This document shows positions 50,855 to 61,068 of a stretch of 64,000 nucleotides of DNA, piece by piece; the stretch's first letter is position 1, and every line of letters begins with the position of its first letter. Source of the stretch: Prochlorococcus sp. HOT208_60m_808G21 (GTDB lineage: Bacteria > Cyanobacteriota > Cyanobacteriia > PCC-6307 > Cyanobiaceae); assembly GCA_002026015.1 (NCBI GenBank), contig MWOY01000109.1, positions 1 to 64,000 of the forward strand, given 5' to 3'. The notes beneath the pieces are model-generated. The model saw only the letters and a program-made list of their open reading frames with translations. It was not told where the DNA came from and made no database searches. A program made the position numbers and the translations under genes.

Positions 50855-51777
50855 GTTTGTGAGATTAAACTATTTTCAAGTTTCAACTTCAATGAATTGG
50901 TAAGCCTTTGATCAACATAAATTTCTGCAGCATTATTTGGGCTCTCTTGTAGCCTTATTTTGTGTAATGTTGCACCAAGTTCATGTATTGGATTTTTAAG
51001 AATATCAGAGATATATAAAGCTATATTTTCAGCAGTTGGAACACAATTCTGAAAAAATTCGATGTCTTTATTTAGAAAAGTATGATCTAGTTGTTCAACA
51101 ACCAAATCATTAATTATTTCCTGGAGTGCAGATAAGTCGCAAACCATTCCTGTTCTTTTATCAATGTCTCCTTTTACAGTTATATCGACCAGATAGTTAT
51201 GACCATGTCCATTGACTCTGGCACATTTCCCATAGATTTTTTTATTTTCATCAAAGGAAATCTCTTCTTTTGCAAGTCTATGAGCGGCTGCAAAATGAGT
51301 TTGTACTGTTAAAAATGCTTCCATGTTTTTTCCAAAATAATCTGCCCATAAATTTGGGTTTTCATAAAGCCTTAGACTTGTAAGAGGTAAATCATCCTTT
51401 AGACGACTCCAAATAACCTTTACTAATGCTTCAGTTGTGGGAAGTATACCTTCTTGATTATTAACATTAAATTCAGGCCAGACATCATTTAAAAAACGAA
51501 AATCTAATTGTCCAGTAACCTTATCTTTAATAGAGTGTTTTACATCAGAGAGATTAAGTACCATTCCATCAGAGTCTAGTTCTCCACCCATTGAAACAAT
51601 AAGTTCATAATTATGACCATGACCTGGTGCAATACTGCAATTTCCAAAAAGAGATAAATTTTCTTCTGGGGTTTTTTCAGGAAGCCAATAACGGTGACTA
51701 GAACTAAAGCAGGCACGTCGAGTTATGACGCATTCACGTCCTTTTCCATGTAATGGTTTGGATTGTGTAGAAGTCAT
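50851..51777 (-). CDS. Tandem 6-pyruvoyl-tetrahydropterin synthase domain protein
   Basis: two PTPS domains, each with CX5HGHNY (CSIAPGHGHNY, CARVNGHGHNY). Confidence 0.93.
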   Translation of the reverse strand: MTSTQSKPLHGKGRECVITRRACFSSSHRYWLPEKTPEENLSLFGNCSIAPGHGHNYELIVSMGGELDSDGMVLNLSDVKHSIKDKVTGQLDFRFLNDVWPEFNVNNQEGILPTTEALVKVIWSRLKDDLPLTSLRLYENPNLWADYFGKNMEAFLTVQTHFAAAHRLAKEEISFDENKKIYGKCARVNGHGHNYLVDITVKGDIDKRTGMVCDLSALQEIINDLVVEQLDHTFLNKDIEFFQNCVPTAENIALYISDILKNPIHELGATLHKIRLQESPNNAAEIYVDQRLTNSLKLKLENSLISQT

Positions 51778-51827
51778 ACCTTTCTGCGATAATACTATCT
51801 TAAGGTTTTAAATACGCTTTTGTCTTT

Positions 51828-52385
51828 ATGGAACATTCTATTATCAAAAAAACAGTTCATACTTTAAAGGGCAGAAGCATATTTTTAATAGGAATGATGG
51901 GTTCTGGTAAGTCACAAACCGGTTTGAAGCTAGCTGAATTATTGAAGTATAAATATATTGATTTAGATTCGTTAATAGAGAAGTTAACAAATAAATCTAT
52001 CAATCAAATTTTTAATGATGAAGGAGAAAATAATTTCCGTGAATTAGAAGCAAGCTGCTTAAAAGAAACTATCAAAGTTCCTTCATTAGTAATCTCTACT
52101 GGGGGAGGAATAGTTACCAAATCGGAAAACTGGGGAATCTTAAGGCAGGGAATAATTGCTTGGATAGATCTCGACAAAGATATAGCAATTGAAAGATTGA
52201 AAAATGAAATTGAAAACAGACCACTTCTTCAAGGAAAGAATCTAAATGATTTATATGCGAGCATTTTTCAATCTAGAGAAAATTTGTATTCTCAAGCAGA
52301 TTTAAGAATTCAAGTAAAAAGGGAAAATATTGAAGAAGTCGCTCTGAAAATAATTAATGCAATTCATAAAGAAATAATTAGTTAA
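51828..52385 (+). CDS. aroK: Shikimate kinase
   Basis: IFLIGMMGSGKSQTGLKLAELLKYKYIDLDSLIE, FRELEA, ISTGGGIV. Confidence 0.96.
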   Translation: MEHSIIKKTVHTLKGRSIFLIGMMGSGKSQTGLKLAELLKYKYIDLDSLIEKLTNKSINQIFNDEGENNFRELEASCLKETIKVPSLVISTGGGIVTKSENWGILRQGIIAWIDLDKDIAIERLKNEIENRPLLQGKNLNDLYASIFQSRENLYSQADLRIQVKRENIEEVALKIINAIHKEIIS

Positions 52386-52639
52386 TCTGGTTCAATTCTT
52401 ACTGCAAACCATTTGATAACGTATCCTAATTTTATTTCTAATTCATAAGTGCTTTCTAATAATTCTTCAAAAAATGCCTGATCAGGATCTTCTATATTTT
52501 GATATATTGTTTGTGTTTCTGTTTTACTGAGCCAATTCTTCAACCATAAAATTGCTTCTTGCTTTGATACAATTTTTTCTTTTGAATCTGGCTCTAACAA
52601 TACATAATGATCTGATGCTCTTATTAGTGGATTTGACAT
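52382..52639 (-). CDS. CRR7 (chlororespiratory reduction 7)-like protein
   Basis: DHYVLLEPDSKEKIVSKQEAILWLKNWL. Confidence 0.75.
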   Translation of the reverse strand: MSNPLIRASDHYVLLEPDSKEKIVSKQEAILWLKNWLSKTETQTIYQNIEDPDQAFFEELLESTYELEIKLGYVIKWFAVRIEPD

Positions 52640-52640
52640 A

Positions 52641-53348
52641 ATGAAGATTCTTATTGGACTAATTCTTTGCTTGATTTTTCAAGGAATTTTTTTAGAAAGT
52701 TCTTTTGCTTTTGTAGATTCTAATGTACGAGAGTTTTTGGAAAATCGTGTAAATCAATGGCCAGAATTATATTTACCAAATTTTAAATTGTCGGATACTT
52801 CTGAGGATTTAATTTATCCTAAATGGTTCGAGGGGAATTGGCTTGTTACTTCTCAAGATATAATTAATGATTCAGAAGAGCCAATTATTTATAAAGTAAA
52901 TTTCTTTAAGAATGATTCAGATTTAGTTGTTGGTAATCGTGCAAAAAATTCTGAATCTATTGGAAAAGCAATATTTGGGGATACCTTAATCAAGGTTGTA
53001 AATGATCCTCAATCTATTAATAATCAAATTACTTATTTAAAAGATGATTTTTATATCGATTCAAGAATTACAGGGAGAAATCAGATCCAAGATGATGATA
53101 TTTTTTTCGCAGATGAGTTAGTTATACAAACTGCACATAAGCGAGGTGCTTCAAGGATTAATCAGGTAGAGACCATTAGTAAATTTCAAAAATGTTCCGA
53201 AGAAATTTTGGAAGTTGATAATTCAATCAAATCATCAATTTGTGGAGTGCAATATGTTGCTTCTTATGGTTCAAAAGTTGGTGATCCTTCTATTAATGCT
53301 ATAAAAACAAATAAATATAAATTGAAGTTTGAATTTATTGAGAGTTAG
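52641..53348 (+). CDS. DUF6816-like conserved protein with signal peptide
   Basis: hydrophobic N-term; WPELYLPNFKLSDTSEDLIYPKWFEGNWLVTSQ. Confidence 0.75.
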   Translation: MKILIGLILCLIFQGIFLESSFAFVDSNVREFLENRVNQWPELYLPNFKLSDTSEDLIYPKWFEGNWLVTSQDIINDSEEPIIYKVNFFKNDSDLVVGNRAKNSESIGKAIFGDTLIKVVNDPQSINNQITYLKDDFYIDSRITGRNQIQDDDIFFADELVIQTAHKRGASRINQVETISKFQKCSEEILEVDNSIKSSICGVQYVASYGSKVGDPSINAIKTNKYKLKFEFIES

Positions 53349-54060
53349 CACTAAAAAGATATTCTTCTAAGTTGTTCCTCCAAATGAAAAGATTTTCTAA
53401 ATAAGGGTTGTTTATGTATTCTTGGCTCCCCTCTCCTGAAAGAATTGGTCCTGCAGACTTTGGAAATTTAAGAAGGGATAATTGAGCAGCAATTGAAATA
53501 TCTGCAATTGATAAACTATCACCAACTAAATATTTCTTGTTGATCAAGGATTTTGATAAAGCTTCCATTAATTTTTGGAGTTCTAAATTCTCTTTAGAAG
53601 ACAAAACTACATTAGAAATTTTACTAAGATTTTCAAAAGGTAATTTATCAACAATACTTTTAACTGAAGAAGGTATTTCATCTGGAAGTAATGCAGTTCT
53701 TAACTGTGGATTTTCTATTGCAGATTTTATTAAAGCTTTTCTACAAGTTGTAGCCATTGTAGTATCTGCCCAGTCTTCAATTAGTTTGCATTGTGCAAAT
53801 AATATTGGGTCCTCAGGAAAAAGTGGATTGTTATCATTTTTTTTATCTACATATTCGCAAATAGTTGAAGAGTCATTAATAACTTGATCATTACTATCGA
53901 CTATTACAGGTACTTGTTTTTGACCTGATAATTTAAAGATTTCAAATTGGCCTATTCCAGGTGTTACTTCTTCAACTCGATATTGTAGTTTTTTTGCATG
54001 AAGAGCCATTCTTGTTTTTAAACAAAAAGCACTATGCCTAAATTGATATAATGTAATCAT
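53335..54060 (-). CDS. Glutathione S-transferase family protein
   Basis: ITLYQFRHSAFCLKTRMALHAKKL, QKQVPVIVDSNDQVINDSSTICEYVD. Confidence 0.92.
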   Translation of the reverse strand: MITLYQFRHSAFCLKTRMALHAKKLQYRVEEVTPGIGQFEIFKLSGQKQVPVIVDSNDQVINDSSTICEYVDKKNDNNPLFPEDPILFAQCKLIEDWADTTMATTCRKALIKSAIENPQLRTALLPDEIPSSVKSIVDKLPFENLSKISNVVLSSKENLELQKLMEALSKSLINKKYLVGDSLSIADISIAAQLSLLKFPKSAGPILSGEGSQEYINNPYLENLFIWRNNLEEYLFSANSQ

Positions 54061-54105
54061 GCTGTTTAATGTTTGTTAAAACTTAGCTAAAAAAGTAATC
54101 TATTT

Positions 54106-54324
54106 GTGGAGCTGATGGGCGAATTTTTCTCTAATGTTGCGAGATATCCAAAGTATTTGATATCTATCATTGTTGGGGGACTTGTTGCTTTGCTTGAACC
54201 TTTATTCAAGAATAGATCAAATCCTCTCACAATAGTAGGATTGATATCTTCTGTCTTAAGTGCTTTCATAACTGTTTATTTTGTCTTGCAAGCGATGACA
54301 AACCCAATAAATTTACAACCATAA
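54106..54324 (+). CDS. DUF751 family small membrane protein
   Basis: MGEFFSNVARYPKYLISIIVGGLVALLEPLFKNRSNPLT; start 54106 (GTG) or 54115 (ATG). Confidence 0.82.
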   Translation: MELMGEFFSNVARYPKYLISIIVGGLVALLEPLFKNRSNPLTIVGLISSVLSAFITVYFVLQAMTNPINLQP

Positions 54325-54710
54325 TGCCAAATAATTACCGTCTTGCAAAAGTTTCTTCTCTTTTGAAGAAAGAAATAACCCTTATTTTGCAGAATGATTT
54401 AGAAAATGATCTTATTAGAGATCATTTCGTCAATATTTCTAAGATTGATTTATCAGGTGATTTGCAACACTGTAAAATTTACATAACTTCAACTGCTCAA
54501 GAGAAAGTGAGGAAAGAGATCGTAGCGAACTTGAATAATGCTAAAAGCTATATAAGGCATAGTTTAGGAAAAAGAATAGAGATGAGAAGAGTTCCAGAGA
54601 TAATTTTTAAAGACGATGTTGTTCTTGATAAAGGATTATCAGTCTTGAAACTGCTTGATGAATTAAAAAATCAAAATAATAATTTTGAGGAAAATGATGC
54701 CCATATTTGA
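54324..54710 (+). CDS. rbfA: 30S ribosome-binding factor RbfA
   Basis: RLAKVSSLLKKEITLILQ, VNISKIDLSGDLQHCKIYIT, RRVPEIIFKDD. Confidence 0.94.
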   Translation: MPNNYRLAKVSSLLKKEITLILQNDLENDLIRDHFVNISKIDLSGDLQHCKIYITSTAQEKVRKEIVANLNNAKSYIRHSLGKRIEMRRVPEIIFKDDVVLDKGLSVLKLLDELKNQNNNFEENDAHI

Positions 54711-55494
54711 TCTACCCCTTGATCAAAGAAATATAATTATTACTCGATCAAAAGAAGGAATATTGGATATAAAAAAGATATTCACAAGCAAGGGCGCTAA
54801 TGTATTTGATTTGCCTGCCATAAGTATTGGTGATCCTGATGATTTGAATCCTCTTGACGAAGCATTAAATCAAATTAATGATTTTCATTGGATTATTTTT
54901 TCTAGTAGTAATGGGATCAAATTTGTGGATAAAAGACTTAGATACTTTAATAGTTCATTAAAAGAATGTTCTAAAAAAACAAAAATCGCCGTAGTCGGAG
55001 AAAAAACCTCAAAAACTCTTGATGATTTTGCGATTAAGGCTGATTTCATACCTCCAGAATTCGTTGCTGAAAGTTTAATTGATAATTTCCCAGTATCTGG
55101 TTATGGACTTCGAGTTTTTGTACCAAGAGTTCAAACAGGTGGTAGGGATTTAATTGCAGATCAATTTAGAAAGGCTGGTTCTCGTGTATTTGAGGTTGCT
55201 GCATATGAAACTAGATGTCCTGAATCAATTCCGGAAGAAACAATTGATATTATTTCTAATCGAAAAGTTGATGCAATTATTTTCTCAAGCGGTAAAACCG
55301 TAGTAAATGCTGCTTTTTTACTAGAAAAAAAACTTGGTAAACAATGGTTAGAATATTTTGATCAAATTAAGTTATTAACTATTGGACCTCAGACAACAAA
55401 AATATGTAACAAGATTTTTGGAAGAGTTGATAGTCAGGCACAAAAATATACTTTTGAAGGACTACTTGATGTAGCAATTAATATTTTTAATTAG
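54685..55494 (+). CDS. hemD: Uroporphyrinogen-III synthase
   Basis: NIIITRSKEG, HWIIFSSSNGIKF, VAVVGEKT, ADFIPPEFVAESLIDNFP. Confidence 0.93.
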   Translation: MRKMMPIFDLPLDQRNIIITRSKEGILDIKKIFTSKGANVFDLPAISIGDPDDLNPLDEALNQINDFHWIIFSSSNGIKFVDKRLRYFNSSLKECSKKTKIAVVGEKTSKTLDDFAIKADFIPPEFVAESLIDNFPVSGYGLRVFVPRVQTGGRDLIADQFRKAGSRVFEVAAYETRCPESIPEETIDIISNRKVDAIIFSSGKTVVNAAFLLEKKLGKQWLEYFDQIKLLTIGPQTTKICNKIFGRVDSQAQKYTFEGLLDVAINIFN

Positions 55495-55957
55495 AAAAAT
55501 TTTTTGTATAGTTCTTTTCAACTAAATCTTTGAACCTATCAATATTTGCCTGTAATTCGTTTGTTACCATTTTGCCTAAAATATTTTCTTCCATAAACCG
55601 AGCAATCATTTTTGGAAGTTCATAAGTTATGGCTAAATTGACCGTTGTGATTTGATCAGTTTTACTTTCGAAAACTACTGATCCCTCAGTTGGTAAACCT
55701 CCTATTGATTTCCATTTAAGTTTGTTTTTTTCAACCCTTTCTGTAATTTGAGCTTTCCATTTAAACCTAAAGCCATTTGCAGCTAAAGTCCATTCTGTTA
55801 AATCTGGTAACGTATTAGTTTCTTCGTCAACTGTTTTTACAGATTCAATCCAGCTCATCCAAAGTGACATTGAGTCTAAATCGCTCCAAGTATCCCATAC
55901 ATTTTCAAGAGGCGCATTAACAACTGTTATTACGTCATGTTTTAGCCAAGTACCCAT
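55487..55957 (-). CDS. SRPBCC family (polyketide cyclase/dehydrase-like) protein
   Basis: ITVVNAPLENVWDTWSDLDSMSLWMSWIESV. Confidence 0.87.
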   Translation of the reverse strand: MGTWLKHDVITVVNAPLENVWDTWSDLDSMSLWMSWIESVKTVDEETNTLPDLTEWTLAANGFRFKWKAQITERVEKNKLKWKSIGGLPTEGSVVFESKTDQITTVNLAITYELPKMIARFMEENILGKMVTNELQANIDRFKDLVEKNYTKNFSN

Positions 55958-55960
55958 GAA

Positions 55961-57415
55961 TTAACTTACTGCAAGATTTTTGGCTAATTCGGCTTTCTTC
56001 TCTAAAATTGCGGCAGCAGCTAAATGACCACTCATTGTAGCTCCCTCCATAGAGTCTATATAATCTTGTTTTGTGTAACTCCCAGCCATGAAGAAATTAG
56101 ATATAGATGTTTTTTGATCGGGTCTGAAAGGTTCCATGCCTGGAGCTTCTCTATAGAGTGATTGTGGAATTTGTACCACGTTACTCCAAAGCAATTTAAG
56201 GTTTTTTGAGGATGGGAATAGACGGCGAACCTCTTTATCTATTTCTTTTGTAATTCTTTCTGTGGATCTTCCCATCCATCTATCGCCAGGAGTTAAAACA
56301 CATTGGAGAAGCGATCCCATATCTTTTTTTCTATAGTCTGCTGGACTTGCTAGTGCTAAATCTGCAAAACAACTGAAAGAGGCATCAGCAGAATAAAGAA
56401 GGTTATCTAGTCCAATTGGTTCGTTTCCAGTATTATCTTTTTCTAATTCAGTAACCCAACCGTCATATCTTAATTGGATTGTGGCAACAGCTACAGCTCT
56501 AAGTTTTTTTAAACCTTCAAATTCTTTAAATTGATACCATTCTTTTGGAATTATTTTTTTTATTCCAGGAACATCACAGGCAGCTAGGAATTTATCTGCA
56601 AACACTGCCTTTATTCCTTCAGGAGAAGATATTTTTAATTGATTTACTGAATAAGAGGAAGATTCCTTTTCATAAATGATTTCTTCTACCTTATGGTTAA
56701 GATGTATTTTTGCTCCTTTGTTTGTGATGTAGTCGACGATAGGTTGAGTTAACCACTTATGTGGAGAACCTTTTAAAAGATTAAGTTTTGAGGCTTCTGT
56801 TTTTGAAGCAAACATCATGAATATAGTCAGCATGCATCTTGCTGAAATATCTTTGCAATTAATAAAACCTAATGCATATGCGATGGGATCCCACATTCTT
56901 TCTAAACTTTTTTCACTTCCACCATGGTTTAAAAACCATTCTTTGAAACTAATTATATCTAGATCTCTAATTATTTTCATTGCGCCTTCATAGTCTATCA
57001 ATCCTCTAACGATTGGACTTGTCCCTAAAGCTAAGGCATTTCTGAACTTATCTATCCAAGTAAGTTGTTCGGTGGTAAAAAAAGCTTTAAGTCCGTTAAA
57101 TGGAGCACCTAAAGGGAATCGGAAGTCTAAAGATTTTAAATTACCACCATTATTGATAAATAGATGAGTATGATCTTTCGGGAGTAAATTGTCTAGAGCT
57201 CCCACTTTTTTCATTAATTTAAAAAGATTTGCATAATTGTAAAAAAATACATGTAAACCCATTTCTATGTGGTTGCCATCCTTATCTTCCCAACTTCCTA
57301 CTTTACCTCCCCAAAATGACCTGCTCTCGTAAATTTCTACTTCATGACCTTCATCAACTAAATTGACTGCTGCTGTAAGACCAGCTAATCCAGAACCAAC
57401 TATTGCAATTTTCAC
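55961..57415 (-). CDS. crtQ: 9,9'-di-cis-zeta-carotene desaturase
   Basis: [62 protein letters not shown]. Confidence 0.96.
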   Translation of the reverse strand: MKIAIVGSGLAGLTAAVNLVDEGHEVEIYESRSFWGGKVGSWEDKDGNHIEMGLHVFFYNYANLFKLMKKVGALDNLLPKDHTHLFINNGGNLKSLDFRFPLGAPFNGLKAFFTTEQLTWIDKFRNALALGTSPIVRGLIDYEGAMKIIRDLDIISFKEWFLNHGGSEKSLERMWDPIAYALGFINCKDISARCMLTIFMMFASKTEASKLNLLKGSPHKWLTQPIVDYITNKGAKIHLNHKVEEIIYEKESSSYSVNQLKISSPEGIKAVFADKFLAACDVPGIKKIIPKEWYQFKEFEGLKKLRAVAVATIQLRYDGWVTELEKDNTGNEPIGLDNLLYSADASFSCFADLALASPADYRKKDMGSLLQCVLTPGDRWMGRSTERITKEIDKEVRRLFPSSKNLKLLWSNVVQIPQSLYREAPGMEPFRPDQKTSISNFFMAGSYTKQDYIDSMEGATMSGHLAAAAILEKKAELAKNLAVS

Positions 57416-57514
57416 TTTTTCTTAAAATTATAACAAATCAAGTTTGGATAACGTTTGTTCTATGCATCCTATCGATTAAGTTTTTATATTATAAATAGTA
57501 GAAATCCTTTGTTT

Positions 57515-57907
57515 ATGGAAAATGTAGAAGTTAAACAGGAAATTAAAAATTCTGATGATGGCAAAGGTATCTTAATTACGAACGATGCTATAGAACAAAT
57601 ATCAAATTTATTGAAGGGCCAAAGTGATAAAAAAGCACTAAGGGTAGGAGTAAGATCAGGCGGTTGTAGTGGGATGAGTTATACGATGGATTTTATAGGA
57701 ACTGATGAAATAAATCCCGACGATAAAGTTTATGATTATTCATTAAAAGCTGATCAAAGCTTTAAAGTAGTTTGTGATCCTAAAAGTCTTTTATATATTT
57801 ATGGAATGCAGTTAGATTTTAGTAAGGAATTAATTGGCGGTGGCTTTAATTTTGTAAATCCCAATGCCTCTCAAACTTGCGGTTGTGGGAGCTCCTTTGC
57901 AGTTTAA
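57515..57907 (+). CDS. HesB/IscA/SufA-type iron-sulfur carrier
   Basis: LRVGVRSGGCSGMSYTMDF ... NPNASQTCGCGSSF. Confidence 0.95.
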   Translation: MENVEVKQEIKNSDDGKGILITNDAIEQISNLLKGQSDKKALRVGVRSGGCSGMSYTMDFIGTDEINPDDKVYDYSLKADQSFKVVCDPKSLLYIYGMQLDFSKELIGGGFNFVNPNASQTCGCGSSFAV

Positions 57908-57913
57908 TAAATA

Positions 57914-58342
57914 ATGAATAACGAAATTAATCCCATTGAAGAGGATTTTAATGCAGCTTTATCAAGATATAAAGCAGGGCAAGATTTAATTCCAATCGTT
58001 CAAGATTTTCAAAAAATTATACAGCAAATTCCAAATCATTTTGCTGCCTGGACTTGTTTATCATGGCTTCAATTACTTTTGAAAAATAATGAAGAAGCTT
58101 TGTCAGCTGCCAGACAAGCTGTTCGATTAAATCAGCAAGATCCACAAGCAAGAATGAATTTGTCTTTAGCTCTTTTGGCTACCAATAATAAAGGTGTCAG
58201 GGATCATATTGAGTTAATAAAAAAAATGTCTATGATGATGCCAGATGTGAAAAGTGAATTGCAAGAATCTGTTGAAGATGGATTGAATAGATATCCAGAT
58301 TGGCCTGAATTAACCAAAGTAAAAAAATGGTTGGAATTTTAG
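57914..58342 (+). CDS. TPR-repeat protein
   Basis: NHFAAWTCLSWLQLLLKNNEEALSAARQAVRLNQQDPQARMNLSLALLA. Confidence 0.87.
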   Translation: MNNEINPIEEDFNAALSRYKAGQDLIPIVQDFQKIIQQIPNHFAAWTCLSWLQLLLKNNEEALSAARQAVRLNQQDPQARMNLSLALLATNNKGVRDHIELIKKMSMMMPDVKSELQESVEDGLNRYPDWPELTKVKKWLEF

Positions 58343-58343
58343 A

Positions 58344-59546
58344 TTGTTTAAGATTTTAATATTAAGTAATGGGCATGGAGAAGATCTATCTGGCAGTCTA
58401 TTAGCTAAAGAATTCGTAAAAAGTGGTTATTCTGTTCATGCTTTGCCAATTGTTGGTATAGGAAACCATTACGAAAAAGAAAAAATTAAAATTATCGGTA
58501 AAACTAAAGAATTTAGAACTGGAGGAATTGGGTATAATACTTTTAAGGGAAGACTTACTGAGATATTAGGAGGAGAGATATTCTATCTTCTAACGAGATT
58601 ATATTTAACTTTTAAAGTAAGAAAAAAATATGACTATTTTTTTGTAGTTGGAGATATTGTGCCAGTTTTTTTTGCATGGGTTTGTAAGAAAGATTTTTTT
58701 ACATATCTAGTTGCTTATTCCAGCCATTATGAAGGGAAGTTGAAATTACCATGGCCCTCTAAATTTTTCTTGCTCTCACAAAAAGCAAAAAAAATATATT
58801 CGAGAGATTCCCTTACAGCTAATGATTTAACATTGCAATTAAAAAAGAAAGTGTCTTTTTTAGGCAATCCATTTATGGATAAGTTTTTTCCTAGAAACAA
58901 AGAATTAAATAAATCTGAATTTAGTATTGGATTATTTCCAGGAAGTAGATTCCCTGAGATTCTAGATAATTTTGTTTTTATTTTAGAGGTATTAGAGGCA
59001 TTGTCAGATTTAAGATATTTTCAAAAAATTCAGTTTAATTTTGCAATAGTTAATGCTCTATCTTCATCAAAAATAAAGGAGATATTTCAAAAAAGAGGAT
59101 GGTTAAATATAGAAAATATAAAAGATGATAATCTCTTGAAATTCCAATATAAATTTTTAGAAGTGAATATATATTGGAATAATTTTGACAAAATATTATT
59201 GAAAAGTAGATGCTGTATTAGCATGGCAGGAACAGCAGCAGAGCAAGCGATTGGATTAGGAAAACCGGTTATTCAGATTGAAGGAAAAGGTCCACAATTT
59301 ACAAAAACTTTTGCAGAAGCGCAAAGACGTTTGCTTGGAAAATATGTTTTTTGTGCCAGTAATTATAAAGATAAAAATGATCAAATCAATCAGACAATTA
59401 ATTTGATCATAAAAATAGTATATCTTATACAGCTAAATAAGAAGTTTATGATCTCATGTAATGAAAATGCTAAAAAAAGACTGGGTGAAAACAAAGCTTG
59501 TTCTAAAATGGTCGATGATATGAATATTGTTATAAACAATGACTAA
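58344..59546 (+). CDS. Lipid-A-disaccharide synthase-related protein (TIGR03492-like)
   Basis: LILSNGHGEDLSGSLLAKEFVKSG, LFPGSRFPEI, MAGTAAEQAIGLGKPVIQIEGKGPQFTKTFAEAQRRLLG; TTG start. Confidence 0.87.
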   Translation: MFKILILSNGHGEDLSGSLLAKEFVKSGYSVHALPIVGIGNHYEKEKIKIIGKTKEFRTGGIGYNTFKGRLTEILGGEIFYLLTRLYLTFKVRKKYDYFFVVGDIVPVFFAWVCKKDFFTYLVAYSSHYEGKLKLPWPSKFFLLSQKAKKIYSRDSLTANDLTLQLKKKVSFLGNPFMDKFFPRNKELNKSEFSIGLFPGSRFPEILDNFVFILEVLEALSDLRYFQKIQFNFAIVNALSSSKIKEIFQKRGWLNIENIKDDNLLKFQYKFLEVNIYWNNFDKILLKSRCCISMAGTAAEQAIGLGKPVIQIEGKGPQFTKTFAEAQRRLLGKYVFCASNYKDKNDQINQTINLIIKIVYLIQLNKKFMISCNENAKKRLGENKACSKMVDDMNIVINND

Positions 59547-59808
59547 GGAGAATAATCAAAATAAGTTAAAACAAATTATCGATAATTTGTTATTAATAAA
59601 TTTATTTACAGTCATTTTTTTTGCAATATTTTTTATTTTTGCAATCATCATGCAATTTAATGGGATATTTATTTTTATTAATTTTATTCAGATAGTTTGG
59701 AATCCTCTTGTGGTTCCATTGATAACAATTCTAATTATTGGTGCTTTAGTAAACGGTATTAATTCTTGGTGGAGGCGCAAATTGCTTTCTCAAGAAGAGG
59801 ATATTTAA
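59539..59808 (+). CDS. Hypothetical two-TM protein
   Basis: 89-aa ORF with strong hydrophobic segments. Confidence 0.6.
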   Translation: MTKENNQNKLKQIIDNLLLINLFTVIFFAIFFIFAIIMQFNGIFIFINFIQIVWNPLVVPLITILIIGALVNGINSWWRRKLLSQEEDI

Positions 59809-60685
59809 AAGTATAATTTTTGAGTTTACTGCTAATTACTTTTTGTCCCTCTAAAACAACTTTCGCTCCATCTCCTAACAATATTTTTAAAACCGCTCCA
59901 GGCACTGGAAGTAAATTAGGTCTATTCAGACATTTGCCTAAAGTCTGAGAAAATTCTCTCATTAATACTGGATTTGGTGCAACAGCATTAAATACTCCCG
60001 AATACTTTTTATCAACTAATGCTTGAGTAATTAATGCACATAAATCAGTTCTATGAATCCAACTCATCCATTGCTTACCATCTCCAATTGGTCCACCTAA
60101 TCCAACTTTAAATATAGGGAGCATTTTTCCTAATGCTCCTCCGTCTTTCTCAAGAACAATTCCAATTCTAAAAATAACTAACCTTGAGAAAAACGGTTTT
60201 TCAGCGGCGACCGCTTCCCATTTTTTGCAAAGATTAGATAAAAAGTCTTTTCCTCTAGGACTATTTTCAGTGAATTCACTAGACAAACTTGTACCGTAAT
60301 AACCTATAGCTGATCCATTTATAATGACTTTTGGGTTGATTTTTAAATTTTTAAGGGTCTTCATCATAAATTTCGTGGTGTTAATACGACTATTTTCAAT
60401 CTCCTGTTTTTGTTCAGACGTCCATTTTTTTTCTGCTATGGGCTCTCCCATCAAGTTAATAATTCCATCTGTCTCTCTTAAAATATTTAGAAGATTTTCG
60501 TTATTCCAGTTTTTTTCTTTTGATAAATCTATTTGAAAAAATTTAAACTTATTGAAATCTAAATCAAGATTTAATTTACTAATGGGTTTTCTACTTACAA
60601 TGTATATTTCGTGATTTTTATTAAGTAGTGTTGGTACTAATTCTTTACCAACAAATCCAGTGCAGCCAAGTAGTAAAAGACGCAT
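59759..60685 (-). CDS. TIGR01777-type NAD-dependent epimerase
   Basis: MRLLLLGCTGFVGKELVPTLL, NLMGEPIAEKKWTSEQKQEIENSRI, SAIGYYGTS, WIHRTDL. Confidence 0.93.
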   Translation of the reverse strand: MRLLLLGCTGFVGKELVPTLLNKNHEIYIVSRKPISKLNLDLDFNKFKFFQIDLSKEKNWNNENLLNILRETDGIINLMGEPIAEKKWTSEQKQEIENSRINTTKFMMKTLKNLKINPKVIINGSAIGYYGTSLSSEFTENSPRGKDFLSNLCKKWEAVAAEKPFFSRLVIFRIGIVLEKDGGALGKMLPIFKVGLGGPIGDGKQWMSWIHRTDLCALITQALVDKKYSGVFNAVAPNPVLMREFSQTLGKCLNRPNLLPVPGAVLKILLGDGAKVVLEGQKVISSKLKNYTFKYPLLEKAICASTKN

Positions 60686-60820
60686 ATCTTATAGATGTTT
60701 ATCATTTTAGGCTATTAAATTTTTTAGACATTTGTAATTATTATTCCGGTATAAATTTTTTTCAATAGTTTTCAAACAAGTTTTTGTATAATGAATTTCA
60801 AATAACTTTCTTGAATTTTT

Positions 60821-61057
60821 ATGACAGATTCTATTCCAAAGAAGCCTCTCAAGAAAGGAAGCTTAGTTTTTGTAGATAGAGAAAATTATATAAAAAGTAT
60901 CGAAGCTCTAGCCAGTGATGATGATCTACCTAATTATGTCTTTGAAGGTCCTGGAGAGATACTTTCAGTCAAAGAGGAATATGCTCAGGTTCGATGGCGC
61001 AGACCTGTTCCAGATGTTTGGTTGAAATTAGATCAACTTAAAGAATATACTCAATAA
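60821..61057 (+). CDS. ndhO: NAD(P)H-quinone oxidoreductase subunit O
   Basis: LKKGSLVFVDRENYIKSIEALASDDDLPNYVFEGPGEIL...YAQVRWRRPVPDVWLKLDQL. Confidence 0.93.
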   Translation: MTDSIPKKPLKKGSLVFVDRENYIKSIEALASDDDLPNYVFEGPGEILSVKEEYAQVRWRRPVPDVWLKLDQLKEYTQ

Positions 61058-61068
61058 AATTTTTATAT

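Noticed and set aside
53537-53887. 116-aa ORF antisense to GST
   Set aside because: Opposite strand of a well-supported glutathione S-transferase gene
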